DNA of 64,000 nt from assembly GCA_023052935.1 (NCBI GenBank), contig CM041295.1, forward strand, positions 17,856,880 to 17,920,879, given 5' to 3'. The stretch is from Piezodorus guildinii. Its lineage: Eukaryota > Arthropoda > Insecta > Hemiptera > Pentatomidae. The position numbers and the translations under genes were made by a program. How positions within the stretch are numbered: position 1 is the stretch's first letter; every line of letters begins with the position of its first letter. The notes below the pieces were generated by a model. That model searched no databases. It worked only from the letters and a program-made list of their open reading frames with translations, and was not told where the DNA came from. Of the stretch, positions 21,036-32,400 are shown piece after piece.

Positions 21036-21921
21036 TTAGGTTGTGTCACATGAAATGTCCGTTTTCAAGGTAAAGGATTTTTATTAAAAATACGATATGA
21101 CAACAAGATAATTTTATTCGAAGTATTTACCTTCTTTTTCTACACATTTTTCCCAACGAGACACCAACTTTTTTATCCTCGAACTGAAAACCTCTGAGCT
21201 TTGAAGTGAAACAAAATCTGAAAACGCACTTTTCACTTGATCATCATTTTCAAAAGTTTTCTTTTGACGAAGTTGTCTAAATTTCTCAACAGGTAGTAAT
21301 CTGTTGGAGACAAGTCGGAGAATATGGTGGGTGCGGAAAAACTTCGTAGCCCAGTTCTTTCAATATTTCAAAGTGAGATCATGAGGTACCCATGTATCGA
21401 GTTGTTTTACTTCCCCAATACACTTTAAATGTCTGGAAACGGTAGATGCCATTGCATTTAGTTGTGCTGAGAGTCCTTTAAATGTTTGGTAAGGTTTTCC
21501 TTCTACTGTATGTTTGAGGACATCGTTGTCTATTACGGACGAAGGTCTTCCTTAGAGCAAATTTTCCAAGTCGGTATCCCCAGCTGAAAACTTAGCAAAC
21601 CAACGGCGAAAGGTCCCTTCATTAACACCCCCTTCCTCAAACGCCTTGCAAATATTTCTAGCGGCCTCAGCTGCTGAATGGCCAAGTTTAAACTCGTACA
21701 AAAATATTACTCGAAAATCGCGTGTTTCCATGTTCATATTTGGAGGTAAACTTAAAAGTGGGTAATTGATCGGGAAGCTAATGTTTATAATACAAAGGTA
21801 GAGGATTAGTAACTGTTTACTTTAAATATGTAAATATTCGGAAGAAAACAATATAGACCTGCAAAATCCTTTATGTATTTCAGAAACTATAAAAAATGAC
21901 ATTTCATATGAAACAACCCAA
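21036..21921 (-). mobile_element. Mariner-1 copy M1, internally deleted (886 bp)
   Basis: Inverted ends TTAGGTTGTGTCACATGAAA and the complement of TTTCATATGAAACAACCCAA are flanked by TA. The minus-strand frame starting at 21,737 (METRDFRVIFLYEFKLGHSA, AEAARNICKAF) is the first helix-turn-helix of a mariner transposase; it meets a stop after ENLL. The second helix-turn-helix follows, then the text jumps from WVPHDLT to the C-terminal part: the region with the first two catalytic aspartates is deleted. The last aspartate motif ([11 protein letters not shown] in sister copies) is also damaged here. Confidence 0.88.
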
Positions 21922-22149
21922 TATATTCGGTAAATAATGTTTAACTATTCTAAAAAATTATTTGTTAAAGTGCTTTTATGTTTTGATTTCAGACTGTGAT
22001 TCCTTATCATTAGTGGTATTTTGCTTGCTCAAAATAGAAGAGAAACACATTCATTTTCGTTATATCATGATTATTTTTCCGAAAAGGAAAATCCACTGCA
22101 CAGATAGTTAACAAAATTTAAAGTTTGTATAGTGATGGTGAGAAATCAG

Positions 22150-22290
22150 AAAAAAAGTTCAGAACCAAAATTTTGACTTGGAAGAGGCAAAGCGCTCGGG
22201 TCGTCCTTCAACTGTTGATGATGACCGAATCCATAAAAATTCCTGAAAGATGGCAACAAGTAATAGATCAGAATTGGTCATATATAACTG
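22150..22290 (+). pseudogene. Mariner transposase relic of a third type
   Basis: The plus strand reads FDLEEAKRSGRPSTVDDDRI, then after a junction PERWQQVIDQNWSYITD and a stop. The first is the end of the N-terminal DNA-binding region and the second is the extreme C-terminus (LP.RW..VI...G.YI.D) of mariner transposases; the whole core between is missing. Ends were not identified. Confidence 0.6.
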
Positions 22291-22587
22291 ATTAAAAATA
22301 TTTAGAAGAATCTGAAGATTTTATTAAAATCGGCAATGAAAACCGCAACGAACTTATTTGACAATACAATACATATTGCAACACAAGATAATCAGAAAAA
22401 AAATAAGAGGAATAAATTAAACATTTCCTTATTTTTAGAGGAAAAAAAAAAAAAGAAACTTGTTTTAAAAGAGGGAAGGATGCCTCAAAGTCAGTTAGCG
22501 GAAAAGAGGTGGTGAAGAAGGAAAGAAACAAACAACAGTGAATCAGTGAACTAGACCACATCTGCAGAAGGCATATAAAGTAGAATA

Positions 22588-22593
<6 letters not shown>

Positions 22594-22620
<27 letters not shown>
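22594..22620. repeat. (TA)n microsatellite
   Basis: Short TA tract, directly read. Confidence 0.9.
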
Positions 22621-23115
22621 GCTAACCAGGCAAACGTTGTTCAGCCAAATAAATTATTTATGGTAAATATTTTGGTTAGAGACCTATGATAGAAACAGGC
22701 TAAGAGACGATCATCACCGATAAAAAAACAAAAAACATCCATTTATTTTCTCTATTAAATGTCTTTCATATGAGTTAACTACGAATCAGCGCGTTTCAAA
22801 TGTCGTTATTAATTACGTTCAACTGCAGCCTCTTGTGAGTAAAATGCACGCAATGATCATTTTCGTAATATTTTGGATTTGTTCGTCAGTTCTTTCTGCT
22901 CTTTTGTTATGCATGTTCGTTGCTTTGTTTGTACGTCGGCCCAAATTAGTCCCTTATGTCTTGCTGACATTATTCACACACAAATAGATATAATTATTGA
23001 ACATATTGGTGAAAACCGGTTTACTGATATTTTTTATTTAATCTTATATTATAGGTTTCCAACGAGACAGAATAAACTTTAAAATGTATTTTAATTTTCG
23101 GTTTTTTATATAATT

Positions 23116-23806
23116 ATTTTTTTTAAATTTATTTATAGTAATTTACAACTGTATTAAAGAACACAATAAGTAAATATGAGGAATGAAAAAAAAAAAAAGT
23201 CATGAAATGTCTTGAGAAAGAACTACCCAGTGGTAGCACTTCACTATTTTAACTCAGTAGGTCCCGAGGCCACCTTCTTTTCAGTCGCCTTGGAGGGTTA
23301 TCAGGGATATCTGAGGAAGGTAAGCTAGAGACAAGTGGGTTTGTATAGGCAGGGAGTTTAGAATGGAAAGAGGAGTATCTATCACGGGCTATGTCTGTAA
23401 CAAATGGGATGTTTAGGTCATTATGGAGGAGTTGATTTGTAGCAAAATAAGGGGCATTCAGGATTTTGGATTGTAAGGACTGGATGCGGAAGGAATTAGA
23501 TGGTTTCGTAGAGCCACAAAGCTCGATTCCATACGTCCAAAGAGGTCTGATAATTGTGATGTAGATGAGTCTTTTGTAATATACTGGAAGTTTTGAACGT
23601 TTGTCTTGTAAGTGTTGTAGTAATCGATATCTTCGAGCAGTTTCTTGTCGTTTCAGTCTTGTGTGAGGATTCCAAGTAAGACGCTTGTCAAGATGGAGAC
23701 CTAGATATCGGATTTGTTCTACAGAAGTAAGGGTAATGTTATTAAAGGATACTGGGGGGCAGGAAGTCATCGGTTTGCGACGAAGGGTAAAGGTGATTTG
23801 GTGGGA
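23116..23806 (-). mobile_element. J1 Jockey-like LINE, 5'-truncated copy with target-site duplication
   Basis: The minus-strand frame 23,770-23,249 is open for 173 codons: TSVEQIRYLGLHLDKRLTWN, PHTRLKRQE, then RRYRLLQH, IIRPLWTYGIEL, NDLNIPFV, and it ends NPPRRLKRRWPRDLLS. This is the intact C-terminal end of Jockey-clade ORF2 after the reverse transcriptase. The 3' UTR and a T-run (A tail) lie at the left. TTATATAATT is present on both sides (23,106-23,115 and 23,807-23,816). The catalytic part is lost by 5' truncation. Confidence 0.92.
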
Positions 23807-24089
23807 TTATATAATTCTTAAATTTATTTTAACACCCAAGGAAAGAGAAAGCACTTTATTGTCCTCATCAGATTTTTCTCAAACGAACAACAGTTAAATT
23901 ATATGAAAATTGTTCGTAAAAAATACTAAAATCGTGAGGGTGGGGGGGCGGTAATTGGGGGTTATAGGTATTTTTTCATGCCAAAAAAAAAAAATACAAT
24001 AATAATATTTTCGTGAAAAAAGCAAAACATATTATTCTGTACAGAGATACCCAAATCACCTAGTGGTATGAAATATACTTTAGGATATA

Positions 24090-24200
24090 TTCTCATATCT
24101 ACTAAATATGCTTAACAAATTTCATTAAAATCGATAGAGCCGTTTTGGAGGAGTACGACCACAAATGACTAGATATGTATAAATATAATTTTACAAAAAT
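24090..24200 (+). repeat. Dispersed repeat tail
   Basis: The text AACAAATTTCATTAAAATCG, then GAGCCGTTTTGGAGGAGT and a TATGTATAAAT end resembles the closing segment of the 3480-4403 repeat and of many arthropod repeats. Confidence 0.4.
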
Positions 24201-24744
24201 CATACGGAACTAGTTAACAATAGATTTAAAATACTTTGCCCTACAATGCGACAGCTATGGTTACTGTAAGCAGACTTCAAGTGTATATCGGAGAGCATTG
24301 TTAAAGAAAACTAACAAGAGATATATATTTGTATTTCTTTTATTATTATAATAAAAAAAATAAAAAAATCGAAAGTCGGAATCCCAACTCTTAATGCACA
24401 TTAATGTAAAGCTATGCTACCGTTTCCTTCGATAGAATCGAAAACTTTTATGGACAATCTTATCTACGGAATTCCTGACGTTTCTAATGGGCCCATTAAA
24501 CTCAAGGATAAAGGTGCATTTCCAGCCCATAACTTTCCCACAAGGAACTTAGAGGAATAATAGCTTATGCAATGTAAAAGCTTACATTAGGAAGAATACC
24601 TCCAACATCAGCCATCCCTGTTTTTGGCCAAGGTCCCTTCATAACTTGGATTGAATCTTTAAATGAAGGGGGTTCTCGATTTAGTTATTATTTAAGAATG
24701 TATGCAATAGAAAAAAAAAGTTGTATAAATCACTCTATATATAC

Positions 24745-25525
24745 AATGATATCGCTGACAATTGAGACGTTGATTTCCAAAAGGTACTATATCTACTTTA
24801 GAAAATTTTACAGGAAACGCAAAAATCTGTCATTTATTTATTATTGGACCAATTTAAGCGATTCTTTTTTATTAAAAACAAAAGTTGATTTTTAAGTGTG
24901 TTGCCAGCTCATTTTTCCAAATTATTGCACTTTTCATCATTATGGATATAATTAGTCGACCGTTGAGAATTACTGGAAGGAATTAATCCAGGTGGTGGTC
25001 ATTATATGAAACAACTAAATAGTTTCAACTATTTTATTGTTTGCCAACGTTTCGACCCCTTCCTTCCAGTATTGCACTTTTCCCACAATTTTAAACAATA
25101 TAATATGGATATAGTACTTTTTGGAACGAAACATGGATATAGTACTTTTGGGAAAAAATTAAAAGGGATATAGTTCTTTTTGAAAGAATATAACGCGAGA
25201 TAAGTTGGTTAATTCCAACTAGCTCTATCAAATACCATTATTCTACTAATATGTGTTTCTGAAAAATTTAAATCAAATTTATGTTGCTGTAAGAAGAAAT
25301 ACTATAAAAAAAACTTCATTTAATTGACAATCTGCCAGAACCGAAGCGACGCAATTAAGTTGTTTAAAACGGCCTAAAAACTGATTATTACGTTAAAACC
25401 ATTGATTAAAATAATAGCGGTGATTCTAGACGTGCTAAATGAACCAATAAAAATGCATAAAATGATGAAAACAATAAAATAATAGTGATATATTACGGGG
25501 TTAGGAGCTTCTGCCGTATAGTAGG
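24745..25525 (+). repeat. Repeat C copy 2, left arm of a large palindrome
   Basis: It aligns with copy 1 up to about 25,205, then with the inverted copy 25,717-26,040. It carries three tandem words GGATATAGTACTTTTTGGAA (25,107), GGATATAGTACTTTTGGGAA (25,135) and GGATATAGTTCTTTTTGAAA (25,166). A 135-bp insertion (24,936-25,070) interrupts it. Confidence 0.65.
24936..25070 (-). mobile_element. Short Penelope-like insertion with 13-bp duplication
   Basis: TATTGCACTTTTC occurs exactly on both sides (24,923-24,935 and 25,071-25,083). The minus strand opens CTGGAAGGAAGGGGTCGAAA then CGTTGGC, i.e. a truncated hammerhead-like layout (stem, GAAAC, GTTGGC). TA-rich text and GTTGAAACTATTTAGTTG follow. 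It is a different family from repeat B; the Penelope label is inference. Confidence 0.55.
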
Positions 25526-25716
25526 AAATATTAAATAAAAGTGTAAAAAAAAAAAAAAAATAACCCTTTAAAAATTGCGTTTCATTCCAAAAGGTACTAA
25601 ATCCACATTCCATATCATTTCTAAATGTTCTAAAATCATTTCCTCCCAAAACGTAAAATATCCTCAGAAAAGAGATAACTTATTCTTTCATTTCCTTCCA
25701 AAAGAAACTATACTTA

Positions 25717-26500
25717 CTACTATACGGCAGAAGCATCTAACCCCGTTATAAATTACCATTAATTTATTGTATTAATAATTTTTTGCATTTTCATCGGTTC
25801 GCTGGGAACGATTTGAATTCCAGCTATTATTTTTATCAATGGTTTTAACCTAATGATCAGTTTTTAAGGCTGTTTCAAACAACTTAGTTGCTTTGGTTCT
25901 TGAAGGTTCTTAATTAAATTAAGTCTATTCATACGATGTCTTCTTGCAGCACCATTAATATGGCTTAAAAATTTTTAGAAACTCACATTTTAATAACATA
26001 ATGGTATTTGATACAGCTAATAGATGGAATTAGCTTTCCGTGAACTTGCTAAATATGAGAAGGAAAACTGTCCCTAATCTAACTTATTATTTTTTTTAAT
26101 GTAAAATTAAAGCTTTTAGGTTATGTATTAATCAGTCTCTATAGTTAAATATTGTTTACACGTAGTAAATAATATAGATAAATGTACTAAATTCTAACAA
26201 ATAGTAAATACAAGTTTTAAACAATAATTACTTCCTTTCTTATTATAGTGCCATAAATAGATAAATAAATATTAAATTTCCTTATGAAGAATAGATAATC
26301 AGATGCGATTAACCTACAAAGATATTTCTCAGAGGGAGAATAAGGAAATATACATATCTTAGTAATTAACTTAATATAGACCTTAGTTATCGGTAATGTT
26401 ATATCAGGAAGGTTATAGTGACTGTTACCAACTTATCTCTTGTTATATTCTTCCAAAAAGTATTATGATTCTATTAATTCTTTCCCAAAAGTACTATATT
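25717..26500 (-). repeat. Repeat C copy 3, right arm of a large palindrome
   Basis: The minus strand aligns with copy 2 over 25,717-26,040 (shared GGGGTTAG-A-GCTTCTGCC and TATCAAATACCATTA words) and with copy 1 over 26,040-26,500. The block 26,040-26,415 is missing in copy 2. The unoccupied hAT target lies near 26,285. The loop between the arms is 25,526-25,716. Confidence 0.65.
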
Positions 26501-26504
26501 CGCG

Positions 26505-26678
26505 TATTATTTATTGCAATAAAAAAATATTTTTGCAGTTTTCTCATTTAGTTGGATATCGAATTCGTTGCACTTATATATTTACACGTTTTTTAGCAAT
26601 GCTAATCAGACGATATGGTTAATTTTAGAATCTACAAAATTAAAGGTACATTAGAGAAAGCAATTTTGAAATATCGGC
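26505..26678 (+). repeat. Repeat A internal fragment
   Basis: It matches the middle of repeat A (AGTTGGATATCGAATTCGTT, then CTACAAAATTAAAGGTAC) and is cut off by the J1 element. Confidence 0.7.
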
Positions 26679-26679
26679 T

Positions 26680-27062
26680 ACAAACCACCTAATTTCACTC
26701 GCATCCAATCCTTACAATCCAAAATCCTTCGTAAAATCCTAAATGCTCCTTATTTCGTCACAAATAAAATCATCCATAACGACCTTAATATCCCATTTGT
26801 TGCAGACCTTTCTCGTACCAGATATACCACTTTTAATTCCTAACTCCCAACCCACATAAACCCCTTGTCCGCAACCTACAAATCTTACGTATATACCTCA
26901 CAGTTATATATCTGAGAAAACGTCAGAAGCGATTGAAAAGAAGATGGCATCGGGATCTCCTAACTTAAATAAACATTGTTCTACCGCTGAGTAGTTTTTC
27001 ACAAGTCTTTACTTTTACTGGTTTTATTTATTGTATATACAGTTGTAAAATTCAATAAAACA
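26680..27062 (+). mobile_element. J1 LINE, 5'-truncated degenerate copy
   Basis: The plus strand reads RIQSLQSKILRKILNAPYFV, then TNKIIHNDLNIPFVADLSR, followed by breaks, and ends with an A-rich tail after ACAGTTGTAAAATTCAATAA. The copy is clearly J1 by comparison with 23.1-23.8 kb. Confidence 0.8.
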
Positions 27063-27256
27063 TAAACAACCAAAAAAATTTAAAAATGAGTTTTATGTAA
27101 GGCTCAAAGACGAAATTAAGCTTAAGAAAACTGGAAATATGTAAGAAAATGCATCCTAAAGAGGAAGCAGTAAAACGGTAGGATACCCTGAGCCCATCGC
27201 TGTTCAATGTTCTTGCAGATTAATGGCAATGGCAGAAACAGGAATTAGAAAGAAAT
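27063..27256. other. Short unassigned stretch
   Basis: It lies between a J1 tail and repeat A. Nothing is recognised. Confidence 0.3.
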
Positions 27257-28160
27257 ATCTGGTGCGGGCAACACACGACTTTCACTTACCTCCATTTTTA
27301 AAATCAATGAAAGAATTTTCAAAAACAGTTAGAGATAAAAATACGTGAAACTATTAAGGAATTAATTAAATTGAATTTATATAGAAACATGTGTTTTATT
27401 AAAAAATCTATTATATTATTATTTAAAATAATCAGTTAGTTTTATGTTCATTTCATCACTCTCTATTAACTTTTAAAAGCTTGTGTATGAGATAATATTT
27501 TTCTAGAAATCTTTAGCTTTCCAACGGTATATCATACATGTATATTACTGCTCTTATGTTCAATAACGGAAAATTGCATTGAAAAAATATTTTTTCTGTT
27601 TTCTCCTTTAGTTTGGTATCGAATTTATTCAATTTATATATTTACCTGTTTTTCATAAGCGTTAACAAGATAATATAGTTATTTTTATTAATCTACAAAA
27701 TTAATGGTACTTTAGGGGAAGAAAATTTAAAATATCTGCATTTAAGCCCTGTCAAACCATTTTAATCAGAATAAAACCTACATGATATTAAAGCCCATTA
27801 AATTTTACATCGATATAGCGAGTTCAATCAAAATCGTCGGAACCGTTTTTGAGAAAATCGAAAAAAGGTGCAAAATGCATGGTATAAAGTGCCTCTTCTG
27901 GAAAGCTCAATTTGATGGAAAAAGTTTTGTCATGTCTCGGGCGTATAGTTATCTTAAATATGAAATGTAAGTTTCATAGGACTAACCGTTTCCGCCCGGG
28001 AGTTACCACACACACACACACACCACACACACAGACCTTTTTGCGGGACTTGGTTATTTGGACTCAGGGGACCCTAAAACGTGTATATCCGATGAAAACT
28101 GGAATTCGAAAATTTTCACGATCACAATACTTCCCCTTACTATATATAATAAGTGAAAGG
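27257..28160 (+). repeat. Repeat A, complete copy (~904 bp)
   Basis: It starts ATCTGGTGCGGGCAACACAC, followed by ACTTTCACTTACC. A (CA)n tract lies at 28,009-28,034, then CCTTTTTGCGGGACTTGG and AGGGGACCCTAAAACGTG. It ends in the hairpin CTTCCCCTTACTATATATAA followed by TAAGTGAAAG. No target-site duplication is evident. Frames inside (e.g. 27,912-28,220) follow the repeat consensus and are not genes. Confidence 0.88.
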
Positions 28161-28790
28161 AAAAATGAAATAGAAGATGACTATTTTAAAACACCTCTTG
28201 CCACAATATGGTGCTGCTAGCAGAAAGAAGTCTGAAGAAACAAGATAAAATATTTTAGAGATGTCATGAAGATTTCCGAGCAGCTGTTGAGCCTTGATAT
28301 GGCTGATGCTATCTTGCGAAAATCGACACCTGCAGGGTTAAGCAATGACCAAGCCATCACAATCCAATCATTATGCAACCAACAGCTTCAACCATTTCTG
28401 GAACTAGATTTGATCGGAAAGAATTTTAAAGACAATTATATCCAGCAATGACATTATCGTATTTGGAATTCGAAAAATAAATAACAATTAATATAATGCT
28501 CATTCTATAAAATCCGAAACTCTAAGAAAACGAACAGGAATGTCTATAACTGTAAATTTTATTAGCGTAAAGAATTTTAATGCCTCAAATAATAATATTT
28601 TCATGTGGTATGTATGGCATTTTATGATATAAGATAGCTTAATACATACATTTATCCACATTAATAGCTATTAAATGTAATTGAAAACAATGATTGTGAA
28701 AATCATTGAGAAATTAATTTATAATCGTTCTCCATTGAGTTAGTTTAAAACAGATTTGGAAGAAAGCAGTATTATGGTTAACTGTAACAC
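28161..28790. other. Unassigned stretch with a short open frame
   Basis: The frame 28,266-28,451 (+) gives a 61-residue peptide starting MKISEQLLSLDMADAILRKS. Its composition looks protein-like, but I recognise no family, and no promoter or splice context is clear. It may be a transposon scrap. Confidence 0.25.
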
Positions 28791-28792
28791 AG

Positions 28793-28895
28793 TTGCAAGC
28801 ATAATAGACTTCTACCCCTAAGGTAACGTGGTCAAACCCGGCAGATGGCCATACGATTTTTTAAGTTTGTTAACAATCATATGTTATGCCATCCT
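28793..28895 (+). mobile_element. SINE1 relic
   Basis: Degenerate head: GCATAATAGACTTCTACC, then GGTCAAACCCGGCAGATGGC, then GTTATGCCATCCTCTT. These align with SINE1 around its B box and the GTTATGCCGTCC block. Confidence 0.5.
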
Positions 28896-29369
28896 CTTAG
28901 AATTGCCCCTCACCCATCCTCTTCAGATGCCCTCACCACTTGAGCCCCATTGTTTTGATAGTGAAGAGGATGTTTCCCATTTTATTGAACCAACTTCCGA
29001 TATCATTATATGGAACTTTAGGAAGCAGAGAGAGAACACTTGTGTACTTAATTTTAAGGACACTGCCTTACACCACAGTAATTTAAGGTTCAGTAATATA
29101 ATTTTTTTTATGTCCAAATCAGTTGTCCGTATATCGGCCACCCAACTACCTAGATACTTATGCTAAAATAATAAACAAATAATGAATAATGAAAAGAAAA
29201 TCAATTATTTCTATTATGAATAGTTAATAAATCTATAAATAATGGAACAGCTCTTATTATATCAGTGTTTTTTTTTATCATCCTATTTTTACATTATTTT
29301 AAAACGTTTCGTGGCTATTTTCTTATCATGAGGTATCATAAAAACAATTATTTAAATAAACTTAATCAT

Positions 29370-30262
29370 TTTTATTTTCACTTACTTATATATTAAATGT
29401 ATAGTAAGGGACAGTATTCCAATCAAAAAATTTTTCGTTTTCCTGTTTCAACGGAAGTAAACGTTTTAGAGTTCCCTGAGTCTAAATAACCAGGCTGCAC
29501 GAAAGGGTCTGTGTGCATGTGTCGTAAGTCGAAAAGAGAGTCGTACAAAACCGAAATTTCATATTTAATACAAATATAAGTACGAGATGTTGGAGCAATG
29601 TATTCATCAAAATCAGCTAACCAGAAGAACCACTTTATACCACATTCTTTGCAGCATTTTACGTTTTTATCAAAAACGCTTGTAACGATTTTGATTATAC
29701 TCTCAATATCAATGAACCATTTAACAGGCTTTAATATAATGTAGATTTCATTATGATTGAACAAGTCTGACAGGGCTTTAACGCCGATAATTTAAATTTG
29801 TAAGTTCGAAAAATTTTCCCTATCATCTTGTTAGCATTGATAAAAACGAGTAAATATAACGAATAGGTAAGTTAAAGGAAGTATAAATCCAACTCAGGGA
29901 GAAAAGAGCGAACAAATATTTTTTATGTGAATTTGGTGTTTTTGGAAATAATAGCTTTAATACTGATGTATATTGTACCGTTGGAAAGATAAAGATTAAA
30001 AAAAAAAATATTATCTTGTACATAGAATTTTAAAATTTAACAGAGAGATCTGAAAAGCCGATAAAGCTAAATGATTGTTGCTGATAATAATATAAAATAT
30101 TATTTAAACAAAAACACGTTTCTATCGAAACTAAATTTAATTAATTCTTTAAACTTGTTGATTTTACTTAATATTAAAATTAATATTTCATCACTAACTG
30201 ATGAAAAAATAATAAATTGATTTTAACAACGGAGGGGAAAATTGTGTGCTGTGAGCATCAAA
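29370..30262 (-). repeat. Repeat A, near-complete diverged copy
   Basis: All blocks are present in order with many substitutions: the hairpin end at 29,375-29,415 and a diverged end GTGTGCTGTGAGCATCAAAG at 30,245-30,262. It is older than the 27.3 kb copy by eye. Confidence 0.8.
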
Positions 30263-31045
30263 GTTTTGTTCTATGAAACCCAGTTCCATATATCTAATAA
30301 TACTTCACCGAGATATTACATTTCTCCAAAAATCTGGCAGTATTCGATTTGATTTATGGAAAATAAATAAAGAAAGAAATAGATTCTAAGAGGAATGAGT
30401 AGAAAGCAATAAAGCTTTCTTTCTTTCTTTCCAACAAGAATAAAAAAACCTCTAAAAGAAATATAACAATAGAACCTTTATTTCGTAAAATTTACAGCAA
30501 TTGAATGAGAACTACTTTTTTTTTCTTCTCCGTCAAACCCATTCCCATCATTGTTAAAATTTCCCGGTAGCCCGTGGAAACAATTCCTTTGACAAATACG
30601 CTACCTCACCTTTCTCCAAGGTGTGAAACGGATGTTAATTAACCAATATGTGAATAATCATGTTTAATTATATAATTTATAGTAATATAAACGTCAAAAA
30701 TGTATTTTCTGATTAAAATTTGGATAGTCAAAGCATTATATGGTCAACAAAAGTATTGCTGATTAAATAAGGATATTAATTAGTTTTTACAAAGTAAAAA
30801 AAATAAATAGTAGCAATTTTATTGTTATTGATTTCGTCTCTCTCTGAACATCCTCTCTGAACCCAAAAAATCGGATATACATTTGTGTCCCGGATATTAA
30901 TCTTTATACTTTTAATCAAGTGTTTAGTAAATATATATTTTAAAAGTCGAATGAAAAAAAAACATATATATATAACATTCGGTATTATGAGCGATGTTCT
31001 ATTTTTTTTCCTCACAGGACAACGGTTGATACATTATGAAAACAT
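30263..31045. other. Unassigned stretch
   Basis: AT-rich with a CTTTCTTTCTTTCTTT run near 30,415. No coding or repeat boundary can be supported. Confidence 0.3.
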
Positions 31046-31046
31046 C

Positions 31047-31757
31047 TGATGCGGGCAACACACGACTTTTACTTACCTCCATTTTCAAAATCAATGAAAG
31101 GATTTTCTAATACAGTTAGAGATTAAAATACGTGAAACCATTAAAGAATTAATTGAATTGAATTTCTATAGAAACATGTGTTTTATTAAAAAATCGATTA
31201 TATTATTATCTAAAATAATCAGTTTTATCGGCTTTTCATCACTCTTTATTAACTTTTACAAGTTTGAGCATTAAATGACATTTATTGTAAAAGCTTTAGC
31301 TTTCCAACGGTATATTATACGTGTATATTACTGTTGCTATGTTTAAAATAAAAAAATTGCATTAAAATAATATTTTTTTCAGTTTTCTCCTTTAGTTAAA
31401 TATCTAATTCGTTCAACTTATATATTTATGTGTTTTTAATCTGTGGTAACAAGATAATATATTTATTTTTATAAAATCCACAAAATTGAAGGTACTTTAC
31501 GGGAAAAAAAATGTAAAATATCGGCATTTAAGCCCTGTAAGACCATTTTAATCAGAATGAAAACTACACGATATTAAAGCTCATCAAATTTTACATCGAT
31601 ATAGCGAGTTTAATCAAAATCGTCGGAACCGTTATCGAGAAAATTGAAAAAAGGTGCAAAATGCATGGCATAAAGTGGATCTTCTATTAAGCTCATTTTG
31701 ATGAAAAAGGTTTTGTAACGTCTCGGGCATATATTTGTCTTAAATATGAAATTTCAG
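31047..31757 (+). repeat. Repeat A, 3'-truncated copy
   Basis: It starts ATCTGATGCGGGCAACACAC and runs through the body to AAATATGAAATTTCAGTTTC, lacking the microsatellite and hairpin end. Confidence 0.82.
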
Positions 31758-31870
31758 TTTCTATTTTTCTATTCTATTTGCTGTAATTTTGAAAAATAAA
31801 CAGACTTTTCTATCTATCTCTATCTATCTACCTTTAAGGTAATGAACGTGTTGTGATATATATATATACA

Positions 31871-31940
31871 TATAGACCTGCCAAATCCTTTATGTATTTC
31901 AGAAACTATAAAAACGTACATTTCATGTGAAACAACCCAA
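31871..31940 (-). mobile_element. Mariner-1 terminal fragment M6
   Basis: Only the last 70 bp of the 5' end are present (ACCTGCCAAATCCTTTATGT, then TTTCATGTGAAACAACCCAA), followed by TA. Confidence 0.75.
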
Positions 31941-31942
31941 TA

Positions 31943-31990
31943 GAATGGATTTAGTACCTTTTTGAAATCAACATCTCAATTCCTGATAGT
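31943..31990 (-). repeat. Repeat C end fragment
   Basis: It reads ATGGATTTAGTACCTTTTTG then AAATCAACATCTCAATT, the complement of the start of repeat C at 24,760. Confidence 0.55.
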
Positions 31991-32155
31991 TTTCAGAGAT
32001 GTCAGAAAACCGAATGGCCCCAAGACTTTTTAGTTTAAAATATTTTAAGGTGCCACTAGGCAGTTTCTCTACAATAATTTAATGTCAGTTTACCTTATGT
32101 ACAAAACATTTACTTAATGTATTTTAATATATCTTAAATATCAATAAATATGTTT
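31991..32155 (+). mobile_element. J1-like LINE 3' scrap
   Basis: EWPQDFLV followed by GGTGCCACTAGGCAGTTTC resembles the J1 end RRWPRDLL and its UTR (TACCACTGGGTAGTTC). Very short and diverged. Confidence 0.4.
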
Positions 32156-32162
32156 AATAATA

Positions 32163-32400
32163 ATAATAATAATAATAGGCTTACCGAACCCGAAGGTTCG
32201 ATGCCGAAACCACCAAACTTCGCAAGCACAGACTCGTCCAATGTTCGCCGGTCAAGCCAAGCCCCCGAGATCAGCCTTAATGCAATCCTCCCATCGACGC
32301 TTCGGCCTACCTTTCGGACGCCTACCAGTCGGTTCAGCGAATAACAACTTTAACCACATAAACACAGACTCCACGGACGGTCAATAGACTAATAGATTTT
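32163..32400 (-). mobile_element. RTE-like LINE 3' end
   Basis: From the (AAT)n tail leftmost, the complement encodes the end SNLRVR and stop preceded by TDWXAS-, KGRPKRRWED-type text as in the 48.3 kb copy (AGGTAGGCCGAAGCGTCGAT region). Only the last ~180 bp are clear. Confidence 0.75.

Noticed and set aside
27912..28220. 102-codon frame including Pro-His-Thr repeats
   Set aside because: It lies entirely within repeat A and its microsatellite; the frame is broken in other copies.
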